Positions 32,548 to 41,030 are shown, counted from the first letter of the stretch. The stretch: DNA of 56,042 nucleotides from Clostridium sp. (GCA_023664325.1 JAMPFS010000001.1:24420-80461), one strand, 5' to 3'. Program-made: numbers and translations. The notes: a model not told the origin generated them from the letters alone.

Positions 32548-34974
32548 TTATGCAGCATATTTCGTGGAAAGCAGCTTAATCGGATTCATGTTTACAAACA
32601 GATCCTTTATCGCTGTTTCGTCTGATACTTTCATGACCGGCACTGTCTGATTTGCCTCTTCATATGACATAATCCCGTTATTATCCACTTTTAGGACTTC
32701 TGCCCTGCCTCTTATCATGTTTTTGTCAGGAACGACATTTGCATTTACAGCATCCTTCTGCTGGATATCAAAGTAAATTCTTGTGCCATTATCCATCAGG
32801 GCATACCGGTATCCGACTATTGCCCCGTTTTTCTCCAATGAATAGATGCCTTCACAATTTAACATATAATAGCAGTCAAGCAGGGAATTAAATTCCGCCA
32901 CTTTTGCTTGTAATGCATTTGTATCCGGCATTTGTACCTTTGGCGCATGTATCGGCTCTGTTTTCAAGCATGCTTTTGCGATAAACGGACTCATTTCAGC
33001 CATATTGGAAAATCCAAGATACACCTGTTTCTTAGCCCTTGTAACAGCTACATAAGCCAGCCTGACATCCTCTTCCAAGGAATCCAGGTTCGCAAAAGAA
33101 TTAATCTTAGGACACATCCCATTATCCATGCTGTTACAAAATACATAATCAAACTCTAAGCCTTTTGACTTATGGATCGTCATGATATGCAGTCCATCTG
33201 CCATTTCCACTGCCGGATTCAAAATACTATCCTCTGAACATGCTTCCTGCTTTTCTTCCTCAGATAAAGCATTCCAAGCTTCAACAGTATTGCTGACAAC
33301 CGCTTGTACTTCATAGGTGGCCTCTACAAATTTCTTGTACTTGCCCATAGGATCCCCGTTTTTCTTAAAAGTCTTTGGATATATCATGTCAATATATGCA
33401 TAAATGGTATTGTAATCCAGTGCCATATTGTTTAACATATCCACATCAAAAATATCATCATAGTCTTCACCATAGATATTTTCAATGAAATTGCCAAGGA
33501 AATTTGCCCCCTTGCTATAGCGGTACTTTAATATATTGAATACTGCTTCTTCAAAAGAGCCGGCAAAGGAAACTGATTTGAACTGGCAGTCAAGCGGAAT
33601 ATCCGTTTTCTTTAACAAAGAAACCAGCTCCTCTGTCACCTTACAATTCTTATCCCGGTAAAGCACGCATATGTTGTTCGGATCCACGCCATTTGCGAGC
33701 ATTTTCTTTATTTGATTGAACTCAAGCTGTGCGGCACTATAATTGCTTGTTCCTACACATAAAAGAGGAGCTTTCATATCACTCAGCCCGCTCTTATACC
33801 GTAATTCTTTCTTCATCCTGTTTTGATTCAGTTCAATGATTGCATTGGCTGAATCAATGACGGCTTCCGATGAACGGTAATTATCCTGAAGGTAAATTGT
33901 CTTCAGGTCATCAAAATGTTCGTCAAGCTGGTTAAAAATTTCCGGCTTTACCCCACGGAACATATAAATACTCTGATCCGGATCTCCTACCACAAATAAC
34001 CCGTGGCTCTTGCTAGCTAATATTTTTAAAATATTTAGCTGCTGATAGTCCGTATCCTGGAATTCATCTACCTGAATATAATCATACCGGCCCTGCCAAT
34101 ATTCCCTTACATCTTCGTAGTTTTCCAGTAAAAACTCCGCAAACATGATAATGTCATCAAAATCAATGGTTTTTGTCTGTAATTTTGTCCGGATTAACGC
34201 CTTTGCCCATGATAAAGTAGGCGCATCACCGGAATGCTCTACCCTCATGCTCTTTACCTGCATTTCAGCCTTCCTTAATTCACTAAAGGCAGCATATGTT
34301 TCCATATTTCGGCTAAAATTCTCTTTGATTGGCTTTCTTAATTCAGAAAGCTTTCTCTTTAACTTATCCTTTTCCTTGATGACTGCTTCTTTCTGTTTCT
34401 CATAAGCGATCACATCTAAAGGATCTGCTAAGCCTGTGCTGTCTTCTAACAGAAAATCTGCATAATGATGCCCTTTTAATACGCTGTTCGCATACTTTAA
34501 GACCTTCCGCATAAAGAAATTCTGCTCTTCCTTTGATAATCTGCTTAAAAGCTCCTTATGCCGGGCAAAAAAATCTTTTGCCAATGCAGCAAGCGGTGTT
34601 GAACCGATCAGTACATCCGCTACCTCACTGCCATCTGCATCTAAGATTGTCGGAAAACCTAATTTCGATAAATCCCTCTTCACAATATTTAAGGCCAAAT
34701 GATGAAAGGTCATCATTTCAAGAGAATCGACAGGAATCTCCATATAGGATGCTACTCTTTCCCTCATTTCATCTGCTGCCTTATTCGTAAAGGTAACTGA
34801 CAAAACCCGGTCAGGAGTTATCTTCTTTTTCATACATAAGTATGCAACTCTCTTTGTGAGGGTATTGGTCTTTCCACTACCTGCGCCTGCAACCAGACGA
34901 ATATTACCTTCTGTGGTGGTGACAGCGGCCTGCTGCTCTTTGCTTAAACTGTTTAAAATATCCTGTATCTTCAT
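32548..34974 (-). CDS. UvrD/PcrA-type superfamily I DNA helicase
   Basis: 808 residues; the site GGGAGG precedes ATG. Motifs in order: Q LNSLSKEQQAAVT, I LVAGAGSGKTNTLTKRVA, Ia SVTFTNKAADEMRERV, II YIQVDEFQDTDYQQ, III VVGDPDQSIYMFRG, IV DNYRSSEAVIDSAN, V MTIHKSKGLEFDYVF, VI RLAYVAVTRAKKQVYLG. 3'-5' unwinding of DNA. It differs from chromosomal PcrA in carrying an atypical C-terminal ~130 residues. Likely used for element replication or transfer. The element motif (35006-35019) lies 19 nt before its binding site. Confidence 0.93.
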   Translation of the reverse strand: MKIQDILNSLSKEQQAAVTTTEGNIRLVAGAGSGKTNTLTKRVAYLCMKKKITPDRVLSVTFTNKAADEMRERVASYMEIPVDSLEMMTFHHLALNIVKRDLSKLGFPTILDADGSEVADVLIGSTPLAALAKDFFARHKELLSRLSKEEQNFFMRKVLKYANSVLKGHHYADFLLEDSTGLADPLDVIAYEKQKEAVIKEKDKLKRKLSELRKPIKENFSRNMETYAAFSELRKAEMQVKSMRVEHSGDAPTLSWAKALIRTKLQTKTIDFDDIIMFAEFLLENYEDVREYWQGRYDYIQVDEFQDTDYQQLNILKILASKSHGLFVVGDPDQSIYMFRGVKPEIFNQLDEHFDDLKTIYLQDNYRSSEAVIDSANAIIELNQNRMKKELRYKSGLSDMKAPLLCVGTSNYSAAQLEFNQIKKMLANGVDPNNICVLYRDKNCKVTEELVSLLKKTDIPLDCQFKSVSFAGSFEEAVFNILKYRYSKGANFLGNFIENIYGEDYDDIFDVDMLNNMALDYNTIYAYIDMIYPKTFKKNGDPMGKYKKFVEATYEVQAVVSNTVEAWNALSEEEKQEACSEDSILNPAVEMADGLHIMTIHKSKGLEFDYVFCNSMDNGMCPKINSFANLDSLEEDVRLAYVAVTRAKKQVYLGFSNMAEMSPFIAKACLKTEPIHAPKVQMPDTNALQAKVAEFNSLLDCYYMLNCEGIYSLEKNGAIVGYRYALMDNGTRIYFDIQQKDAVNANVVPDKNMIRGRAEVLKVDNNGIMSYEEANQTVPVMKVSDETAIKDLFVNMNPIKLLSTKYAA

Positions 34975-35005
34975 TTTATGCCTCCCTTTTATTAAAATTA
35001 TATTT

Positions 35006-35019
35006 CATTCATAAAATGG
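35006..35019 (-). promoter_or_regulatory. element motif upstream of the UvrD-like gene
   Basis: Minus strand CCATTTTATGAATG, 19 nt before GGGAGG. Confidence 0.65.
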
Positions 35020-35030
35020 AACTCTGTTGC

Positions 35031-35067
35031 AAAAAAAATAAACCGGCAATTTACCGGCTTATTTTCC
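35031..35067 (-). terminator. terminator of the 35105 gene
   Basis: AAGCCGGTAAATTGCCGGTT then TATTTTTTTT on the minus strand. It lies directly before the UvrD motif. Confidence 0.8.
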
Positions 35068-35104
35068 TTTCATGACAGGCTGGTTCACATTACTCAGTGG
35101 GTAA

Positions 35105-35464
35105 TCATGCCTGGTTTTGCATTTTGGATAAGATGATTCCCTCATACATAATATCAATAAATCCTGATATGCTGCTTGTATGTTCGGCTATATCAATCCA
35201 ATCCTGTTCTCCATTGTCATATGTGATCACCGCCTCAATTTTATTGTCTGTCTTTGAGTAAACAGACACGCACAGTTCAATGGACTGTATTTCCATATTT
35301 TTGACCGTGTAGTTATCGGTGAAATCCCTGAGTGTCTTATCTGATGATATATCATACCCAAAAAACAACTGTAATGGTTTACAATCATTATCTAATCCCA
35401 TATAAAAAATACAGGATTCATCAATTCCTTTGTAATGAATATTGTGTGTGTTCTGTGTCACCAT
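35105..35464 (-). CDS. hypothetical protein, 119 residues
   Basis: GGAGGG 5 nt before the ATG. MVTQNTHNIHYKGIDESCIFYMGLDNDCKPLQLFFGYDIS, then VKNMEIQSIELCVSVYSKTD and an acidic end. Beta-rich. No family recognised. Terminator follows; the element motif lies at 35519-35532, about 40 nt before the binding site. Confidence 0.6.
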   Translation of the reverse strand: MVTQNTHNIHYKGIDESCIFYMGLDNDCKPLQLFFGYDISSDKTLRDFTDNYTVKNMEIQSIELCVSVYSKTDNKIEAVITYDNGEQDWIDIAEHTSSISGFIDIMYEGIILSKMQNQA

Positions 35465-35518
35465 ATTTTCCCTCCTGCTTTAAGCCGGTTAAAACTCCGC
35501 TTATTTGATGTTTTGTTA

Positions 35519-35532
35519 CATTCGTAAAATGG
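35519..35532 (-). promoter_or_regulatory. element motif upstream of the 35105 gene
   Basis: Minus strand CCATTTTACGAATG; 20 nt downstream is a GGAG, and the real binding site follows 20 nt further. Confidence 0.5.
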
Positions 35533-35650
35533 GTTTCCTTACGTTATAAAATTTATACTGCTGTTTTGCCTGCTGTGGAATGTTTGCAAAAAAGCTATGA
35601 TTCACGTCCTGTATATAATAATAGTAAGAAGCTTTCATGTGTGATATTTC

Positions 35651-35665
35651 TTATTTTACTTTATG
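35651..35665 (+). promoter_or_regulatory. variant element motif upstream of the 35696 gene
   Basis: Plus strand TTATTTTACTTTATG, one base longer than the consensus, 16 nt before GGAGG. It shows that rightward genes can have the motif too. Confidence 0.4.
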
Positions 35666-35695
35666 GAAAATCATATTGAGTGGAGGATTATATAT

Positions 35696-36301
35696 ATGGC
35701 AAAAAAGGATAAACAGAAAACACCTGAAGAAATCATTGAATTATTGGCTGCCGCATATAGCCGGTGGGAAAGCCACAGCCGGGGAAAACAGTGCAATTAT
35801 GGATGTAGTGACGGAGCCATGATGAATATGGAGCGCAAAAATATCATCCGATACCATAATGAGCTTGACGAATTGCAATTAACTTCCTATCCGGAAATCT
35901 ACAACAGAAAAATCCCTGATGAAGCCAATAGGTATTTATGGGTAAATATGGAGCAATGGGATGCAGCCGGGAAGAAGCTTTTGCAGCAATATAAAGAAAA
36001 CCAAGACTATCAATATCTTCTTTCTGTGGTTGATAAACTAAACGACAGGCAAAAGAAACAATGTTGTTTTCAAGCAGTCCTTGGATATGTTGAGCGTTTT
36101 GAATATGCCCTTAACAATTGGCGGGATGAGTCTGACAGCGCAGCCGATCTGAAATGGTATGTCCGAAGACATGTGGCGTGTCCTTTTTATGATGCCTTTG
36201 ACAGTTGCAGGAGGAAAATCCAAAACATGGGAATTGACATCTGCAGCGATACAGTTTCTTTTACTGTCAGTCAGGATGGACAGCTTTCTTTTATATTTTA
36301 A
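35696..36301 (+). CDS. hypothetical protein, 201 residues
   Basis: ATG 35696 (GGAGG 8-9 nt upstream). MAKKDKQKTPEEIIELLAAAYSRWESHSRGKQCNYGCSDGAMMN, then helical segments (AAGKKLLQQYKENQDYQYLLSVVDKLNDRQKKQ) and a C-terminal beta strand. GCSDGAMMN with the preceding cysteine could bind metal. Not recognised. It is followed by the RecJ-like gene 99 bp later on the same strand, so the two may share a transcript. Confidence 0.65.
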   Translation: MAKKDKQKTPEEIIELLAAAYSRWESHSRGKQCNYGCSDGAMMNMERKNIIRYHNELDELQLTSYPEIYNRKIPDEANRYLWVNMEQWDAAGKKLLQQYKENQDYQYLLSVVDKLNDRQKKQCCFQAVLGYVERFEYALNNWRDESDSAADLKWYVRRHVACPFYDAFDSCRRKIQNMGIDICSDTVSFTVSQDGQLSFIF

Positions 36302-36400
36302 CCTGACATACCCTATGCCTGTGTGGCAGGGGATTTTACTTCATTCATTTCATGATTTTTATTATACGAAAAAAAATATTTAGATGGGAGTGAAATATAC

Positions 36401-38197
36401 ATGAGTGAAATATGGACGATCCATAATAAAAAGATGGACTACGCTTCTGCTGCCAAGCATCTTAATATCAGCCCCGTTGCTGTGAAAGTCATGCGTGACC
36501 GTGGTCTCAAAACAGAGAATGATATGCGTAAGTTCCTTGGCATGGCTGATTTTACAGGTTATGACGGGGCTTACATGAAAGACCTTGTGAAATCAGGCAG
36601 CATGCTTTTAAAAGCATTGCAAACCGGCTGCCATGTACGCATTGTAGGTGATTATGATGTTGACGGCATTGTATCGGTATATATTCTGTACACAGGGCTT
36701 AAACGTATTGCATCCGGTATCTGGAATGCAGGCAATGTGATTGACTACGAGATTCCTGACCGCATGAATGACGGATATGGAATTAATGAAAGAATTGTAG
36801 AAGATGCCAAAAGGGATCATGTTGATATTATCCTGACATGTGATAATGGCATTGCTGCCGTGAACGCACTGGCTCTTGCAAAGTCATATGATATGACAGT
36901 GATTGTTACGGATCATCACGGGATTCCGGATGAACTGCCTCCAGCAGATGCTATTGTGAACCCTCATCAGGCAGACTGCCTTTATCCGTTTAAGGAGCTT
37001 TGTGGTGCTGCTGTTGCTTTTAAGCTGACCGAATGGCTATTTTATCAAAATAATCTTGGACAGTATATTGAACATTATGCACCGTATGTTGCTATGGCTA
37101 CCGTATGTGATGTTATGCCTTTAATGGATGAAAACCGGTATCTTGTGAAACATGGCTTAAGGATATTAAAGGAAAAAATGGAAAGCCATACTTTAAAGGA
37201 TTCTGATCCGGGGCTGTATGCTCTTTTAGCAGCGAATGAAGTTTCTCCGGAAGCTTTAGATTCCTTTACCTTTGGTTTTATTATCGGCCCATGTTTGAAC
37301 GCCAGCGGCAGACTGCATACAGCAAAATTAGGACTCGATTTGTTATTAGATGATGGGATTAATGCTGAAACCCTGGCCGGTGAAGTTTCCGAACTGAATA
37401 AGATTCGGAAACAATTATGTAAAAAATATGAAGAATCCGCCTGTAAAGCTGCCTTTTCGGATGATTATATCAAAGATAAAGTCATTGTGATGCTGTTAGA
37501 GGAATGCCATGAGAGCATTGCAGGCATTATTGCCGGAAGAGTCCGGGAAGCTACAGGAAAACCAACTTTAATCTTAACCAGATCAGGCAGTGAGCCGGAT
37601 ATTGCAAAAGGTTCAGGACGTTCTATTCCTGAATATAATATGTTTCATAAATTAAACGAAGTAAAGTGCTTATTTCTTGGTTTTGGCGGGCATCCTATGG
37701 CAGCAGGATTCAGCCTGAAAGCGGAAAATGTAGAGAGATTACGGGAGGAATTAAATTCCAGATGCAATCTTACTGACAGGGATATTGCTATTAAGCGTAA
37801 GATTGATGTGGTTCTTCCTTCTGAAAATGTTTCTGCCAAGCTTCTTTCAGAGTTAGATCAGCTTAAGCCATATGGAGCCGGTAATGAAAAACCGGTATTT
37901 GCAATGAGAAATGTAAAAATTGTCGGGCTGAAAATCGTCGGGCAAAAACAAAATGCCTTACAGCTTCAGATACAGACGGAAACCGGACAAAGAATAAAAG
38001 GTGTTTATTTTAACAGTAATCCACTAGGCATCTTCCGTTCTTTAGAAGAAGAAAGCGGATTAAATATTCAAGCCATAATGGATAAAGGTGAGTCATTTTC
38101 CATTCCGGCAGGCATCATATATTTTCCAAAAGAAAATGAATGGAATGGCAATCTTTATATGGATTATGTGATTACTGCCGTAAAATGGATGGGATAA
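36401..38197 (+). CDS. RecJ-like single-strand DNA exonuclease (DHH family)
   Basis: 598 residues. DHH motifs: VGDYDVDGIVSVYI, ILTCDNGIAAVNAL, VTDHHGIPDELPPADAIVNPHQ, then GPCLNASGRLHTAKL and DHHA1 motif GFGGHPMAAGFSLKAE, followed by an OB-like C-terminus. RecJ degrades single strands 5'-3' using Mn2+ or Mg2+. Chromosomal RecJ is usually separate, so this is likely an extra copy on the element. GGGAG precedes ATG. A bidirectional terminator follows. Confidence 0.92.
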   Translation: MSEIWTIHNKKMDYASAAKHLNISPVAVKVMRDRGLKTENDMRKFLGMADFTGYDGAYMKDLVKSGSMLLKALQTGCHVRIVGDYDVDGIVSVYILYTGLKRIASGIWNAGNVIDYEIPDRMNDGYGINERIVEDAKRDHVDIILTCDNGIAAVNALALAKSYDMTVIVTDHHGIPDELPPADAIVNPHQADCLYPFKELCGAAVAFKLTEWLFYQNNLGQYIEHYAPYVAMATVCDVMPLMDENRYLVKHGLRILKEKMESHTLKDSDPGLYALLAANEVSPEALDSFTFGFIIGPCLNASGRLHTAKLGLDLLLDDGINAETLAGEVSELNKIRKQLCKKYEESACKAAFSDDYIKDKVIVMLLEECHESIAGIIAGRVREATGKPTLILTRSGSEPDIAKGSGRSIPEYNMFHKLNEVKCLFLGFGGHPMAAGFSLKAENVERLREELNSRCNLTDRDIAIKRKIDVVLPSENVSAKLLSELDQLKPYGAGNEKPVFAMRNVKIVGLKIVGQKQNALQLQIQTETGQRIKGVYFNSNPLGIFRSLEEESGLNIQAIMDKGESFSIPAGIIYFPKENEWNGNLYMDYVITAVKWMG

Positions 38198-38243
38198 AAA
38201 AGAAAGCCATGGGTATTTTCCTATGGCTCTCCTTTTTTTATTT
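38198..38243. terminator. bidirectional terminator between recJ-like and 38254 genes
   Basis: AAAGCCATGGGTATTTTCC then TATGGCTCTCC and TTTTTTT on the plus strand; AAAAAAG on the left gives the minus-strand T-run. Confidence 0.75.
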
Positions 38244-38253
38244 CAATATGTTA

Positions 38254-38655
38254 CTATGCGATTTCCTCCAGTTCTTCCAGTACATCTCCAAAAAGGGCTT
38301 TTACATTCAGCCATTCTTTTCTGACAGCATGGTAAGTCTGCTCAGCCTTACGGCTGTCATAATCGTAGCCAAATTCAAGGCAAAAGTCACGAAATGTTCC
38401 GGGATCACTTTTTTGCAGGCATGACAAGATATTATATGTTGTTGGGCTTTCACCTCTTTCTGTGTTGAATACAGAATTATAAAATAAAATTGTCATGGTT
38501 TTGTTGTGACGTTTAATTTTTACCTTATATCTGTTGACACAATAAGGCTTATTACCCCACGGTTGTGGAACACGACAGTCAAATTGGATGTCTACCGTTG
38601 TCTCTCTTCTCTCACAAAAATCCTCTGCAAGCTTCTCATATTCGCTATAATACAT
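38254..38655 (-). CDS. hypothetical protein, 133 residues
   Basis: ATG 38655 chosen (GGAGG 8 nt upstream, versus a TTG two codons earlier). MYYSEYEKLAEDFCERRETTVDIQFDCRVPQPWG, then NKTMTILFYNSVFNTERGESPTTYNILSCLQKSD. It has the alpha/beta appearance of small element proteins. No family recognised. Element motif at 38692-38705, 23 nt before the binding site. Confidence 0.6.
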   Translation of the reverse strand: MYYSEYEKLAEDFCERRETTVDIQFDCRVPQPWGNKPYCVNRYKVKIKRHNKTMTILFYNSVFNTERGESPTTYNILSCLQKSDPGTFRDFCLEFGYDYDSRKAEQTYHAVRKEWLNVKALFGDVLEELEEIA

Positions 38656-38691
38656 GGTCAAATCCTCCTATATATCTTTTATTTTTGAATA

Positions 38692-38705
38692 CATTTATAA
38701 AATAG
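38692..38705 (-). promoter_or_regulatory. element motif upstream of the 38254 gene
   Basis: Minus strand CTATTTTATAAATG, 23 nt before GGAGG. Confidence 0.6.
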
Positions 38706-38720
38706 AATTTCATCATGATA

Positions 38721-38763
38721 AAAAATTCCACCCAGCCATAAGAGCTGAATGGAATTTTTTTTG
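38721..38763 (-). terminator. terminator after the 38812 gene
   Basis: Minus strand AATTCCATTCAGCTC pairs with GGCTGGGTGGAATT, then TTTTTAT; closely similar to the hairpin at 13925-13964. Confidence 0.75.
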
Positions 38764-38811
38764 TTAAGATACATTGTTTTTTTTGAGAGATTTTAATGGT
38801 GTATTATTGCC

Positions 38812-39180
38812 TTACTTGAAAAATCTTTTGATTCTCGCAATGAATTTTCTATTATTTTTTGAATTTTCCATTTCGGCATTTTTTACCGCTTCGGCTAATT
38901 CCTGATACATTGTCTTAATCGCCTCTGCATCCTCGAGTAATGTTCTTACTGACTCCGGAACACCATGCTGTCCTCTCATTGGGATATATAATTCAACATG
39001 ATCATCCGGACTGAAAGAGTCTGCATTCTTTTTTAACCATTCCACAATGTCCTCATTTTTAGGAATTTCCAATGGCAAATGGGCTCCTGCTGGGCTATAA
39101 TTTTCAATCAGCCATTCATCATCATATTCTTTCACCGTCCAGCCAAGTTTTTCAATTGCTGCTATTTGCTTTTCTGTCAT
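38812..39180 (-). CDS. hypothetical protein, 122 residues
   Basis: AAAGGAGAAAAATACT before the ATG. MTEKQIAAIEKLGWTVKEYDDEWLIENYSPAGAHLPLEIP, then SFSPDDHVELYIPMRGQHGVPESVRTLLEDAEAIKTMYQEL and a basic tail KNNRKFIARIKRFFK. Soluble, acidic with basic C-terminus. Proteins of this shape are common element cargo, but no function is known to me. Confidence 0.65.
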   Translation of the reverse strand: MTEKQIAAIEKLGWTVKEYDDEWLIENYSPAGAHLPLEIPKNEDIVEWLKKNADSFSPDDHVELYIPMRGQHGVPESVRTLLEDAEAIKTMYQELAEAVKNAEMENSKNNRKFIARIKRFFK

Positions 39181-39204
39181 AGTATTTTTCTCCTTTTTAT
39201 TATT

Positions 39205-39292
39205 TTCGTTGATACTGCCAGTCTGTCATAACAATATCTATTTCCATACACCCTCTAAAGGAAGAAAATCAATCTCTTTATTCAAATTTTTC
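39205..39292 (-). pseudogene. very small frameshifted ORF upstream of the 38812 gene
   Basis: A TTG with GGGGAG 6-7 nt upstream opens MNKEIDFLPLEG; one shift later the second frame gives CMEIDIVMTDWQYQRK. Read as one it would be a 28-residue peptide. Speculative; the element motif at 39316-39329 stands 18 nt before its binding site. Confidence 0.25.
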
Positions 39293-39315
39293 TCCCCTTT
39301 CATGATGTTTTCATA

Positions 39316-39329
39316 CATTAGTAAAATGA
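39316..39329 (-). promoter_or_regulatory. element motif before the 39205 small ORF and 38812 gene
   Basis: Minus strand TCATTTTACTAATG, 18 nt before GGGGAG. Confidence 0.55.
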
Positions 39330-39509
39330 TTAAACCTTTTATTAAAAAAAATGAGCGGGAAACATTTGTATTCTATCGAACGGAATAAATTGCTGCCTGA
39401 AAGTCTGTAAAAATATAGGAATTGGGGAATCTGTTATATTAGTATATATCAAATAAAGGAAACTTTCTTTAAGATAACAAATTGTGATTTATGAAAGGAA
39501 AATAAAAAA

Positions 39510-39737
39510 ATGGGATTAGTAATAGAAATTCAGTATTGTAGTGATTGGCATTGTGTATTTTTTGTACAATGTTTAGATGAAGAAGAAGCAAAGGAAAAAG
39601 CTTTCCAAATGTTTAAACAAGATGCTAGTTGCTGCTTGCCAGATACATTAGAGGAAGCGATAAAGGATAAGCGTTTTTATATGGATGAGCGTTTTTATAT
39701 AGAAGTTTTGGCAAAGGTAGACCAGATTATTTTATAA
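39510..39737 (+). CDS. small hypothetical protein, 75 residues
   Basis: GAAAGGAAAATAAAAAA before the ATG. MGLVIEIQYCSDWHCVFFVQCLDEEEAKEKAFQMF, then a helix and ERFYIEVLAKVDQIIL. First of a rightward cluster of small genes (39510-41006) that is more AT-rich than its surroundings. Not recognised. Confidence 0.6.
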   Translation: MGLVIEIQYCSDWHCVFFVQCLDEEEAKEKAFQMFKQDASCCLPDTLEEAIKDKRFYMDERFYIEVLAKVDQIIL

Positions 39738-39769
39738 AATGAATCGTGTATTTCATGGAGGTAAAAAAG

Positions 39770-39946
39770 ATGGGATATTATACAGAAGGTGAAGAAGTAA
39801 GAGTATACAATGGAAGAATTGGAGTAATTGATAAAGTTATTTTTGAAATGGTAGATGGTAAAGAAACAGATAATGTTTATTGCTATGAAATGACTATTGA
39901 TGGTGTGAGTGATTATATGGTTTATCCTGCTGACATAGAGGAATAA
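39770..39946 (+). CDS. small acidic hypothetical protein, 58 residues
   Basis: ATG 39770 chosen (GGAGGT 8 nt upstream). MGYYTEGEEVRVYNGRIGVID, a beta-rich acidic protein ending YMVYPADIEE. The first half looks like a small SH3-like or KOW-like barrel, which is only an impression. Lies 32 bp after the 39510 gene. Confidence 0.55.
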   Translation: MGYYTEGEEVRVYNGRIGVIDKVIFEMVDGKETDNVYCYEMTIDGVSDYMVYPADIEE

Positions 39947-39994
39947 GGAAATGAAACTACTGTTTCATTCATAAAAGAAAAGGAGATAAAAGGT

Positions 39995-40210
39995 ATGGAA
40001 GAAGTAAAAGTATATGTAGACTGCTTAAATGCAGACGGTAAAGGCGATTTTATAAGGTGTAGTGATTGTGGAGAATTAATGCTTATGCAGTTAGGCGGTA
40101 CAGCTTGCGGAGAATGTGAAAGCGAAAATTTACAATGGTATGATGAAAATAAACCAGAATGGACTATTGAAGAGTTAGAAGAACAAGGTTTTATTATAGT
40201 TGAAAAGTAG
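39995..40210 (+). CDS. small zinc-ribbon protein, 71 residues
   Basis: AAGGAG before the ATG. MEEVKVYVDCLNADGKGDF then four cysteines in RCSDCGELMLMQLGGTACGECESENL: a CxxC-x14-CxxC zinc ribbon. Acidic tail WTIEELEEQGFIIVEK. Likely cytoplasmic. Role unknown. Confidence 0.65.
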   Translation: MEEVKVYVDCLNADGKGDFIRCSDCGELMLMQLGGTACGECESENLQWYDENKPEWTIEELEEQGFIIVEK

Positions 40211-40277
40211 TATACAAGCCTGGCACTGGTTTGAAGAACAATTTGATATAAGCGTTGCAGAAGATTTAATGGGATAA
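40200..40277 (+). CDS. possible 25-residue ORF or gene remnant
   Basis: TTG start overlapping the end of the zinc-ribbon gene; MKSSIQAWHWFEEQFDISVA and then EDLMG. No good binding site. The composition is protein-like and it looks like the C-terminal end of a longer protein, so a remnant is as likely as a gene. Confidence 0.25.
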   Translation: MKSSIQAWHWFEEQFDISVAEDLMG

Positions 40278-40292
40278 ATAGAAGGAAAAATG

Positions 40293-40460
40293 ATGAAAGC
40301 AATAAATATTAAATGGGATACAGATGGAGATATAGCACTGTTAGAAGAATTACCGGAAGAAATAGAAATCCCAGAAGGTATGACAGGTGAAGATGAAATA
40401 TCTGATTATATATTAGATGTAACAGGATTTTGCCATTATGGATTTGAATTAGTGGATTAA
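40293..40460 (+). CDS. 55-residue acidic protein, paralogue of the 21403 gene
   Basis: MKAINIKWDTDGDIALLEEL, ending FCHYGFELVD. Nearly identical to the protein at 21403-21573 over its first 30 residues (one change, I for T at position 4), then diverging mildly. ATG 40293 is chosen by comparison with that copy; another ATG lies one codon before. GAAGGA upstream. Function unknown. Confidence 0.75.
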   Translation: MKAINIKWDTDGDIALLEELPEEIEIPEGMTGEDEISDYILDVTGFCHYGFELVD

Positions 40461-40484
40461 GGAGAAAAAGTGGAGGTGTAGATT

Positions 40485-40793
40485 ATGATAAATAATTTAG
40501 GACAATGGGAAGAAAATAAAGATTATAATACATATCCAAAAGAAAAATGGTGCGATATGGATTATATGGCAACATGGATCAGAAGTAAAGGTTATGAGAT
40601 TAAAACAAATATGGAAAATCTTATATTGATAATTCTTGCACACTATGAAGATTCAGAAGAATATAAAGAGAATGGATTTTTTGCAATAATGGATACACGT
40701 AAATACCCTAATAATCTTATGATTAATATTCCAGATGTTGAATCATATGTATTAGCAAATGGTGGGATTAAAGAATTTGATTATGAAATATAG
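40485..40793 (+). CDS. hypothetical protein, 102 residues
   Basis: GGAGGTG before the ATG. MINNLGQWEENKDYNTYPKEKWCDMDYMATWIRSKGYEI, then ENLILIILAHYEDSEEYKENGFFAIMDTRKY. Acidic, aromatic-rich, mixed helix/strand. Sixth of the rightward run of small genes. Not recognised. Confidence 0.6.
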   Translation: MINNLGQWEENKDYNTYPKEKWCDMDYMATWIRSKGYEIKTNMENLILIILAHYEDSEEYKENGFFAIMDTRKYPNNLMINIPDVESYVLANGGIKEFDYEI

Positions 40794-40825
40794 AAAATAA
40801 TGATTTCAAGTGGAGGATAATTTTT

Positions 40826-41006
40826 ATGGACATTTTAGAATTGGATGAAAAAGTATCAAATTTGGAAAATAAAATAGAAATATTAAACATTCAATTAAGA
40901 AAATTTGCGGAATCCAGAATTAGGTTATGAGTTCCAAGACGAATGTTTTTGTATATGTAAGGTAACAGAAATGATCAATATTTTTGATTATGCAAATTTT
41001 TTATGA
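40826..41006 (+). pseudogene. frameshifted small coiled-coil gene
   Basis: GGAGG lies before ATG 40826. The frame gives MDILELDEKVSNLENKIEIL and stops at 40930 after 34 codons. Shifting frame near 40911 continues NPELGYEFQDECFCICKVTE then MINIFDYANFL, ending at 41006. Total length fits one extra base. Either a decayed gene or a sequencing error; no slippery site is obvious. Confidence 0.45.
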
Positions 41007-41030
41007 TGGATTTAATAATGTTTTACTGTT

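Noticed and set aside
39963..39980. CATTCATAAAAG before the rightward zinc-ribbon gene as another element motif
   Set aside because: It resembles the motif only in reversed orientation relative to the gene, so it was not counted.
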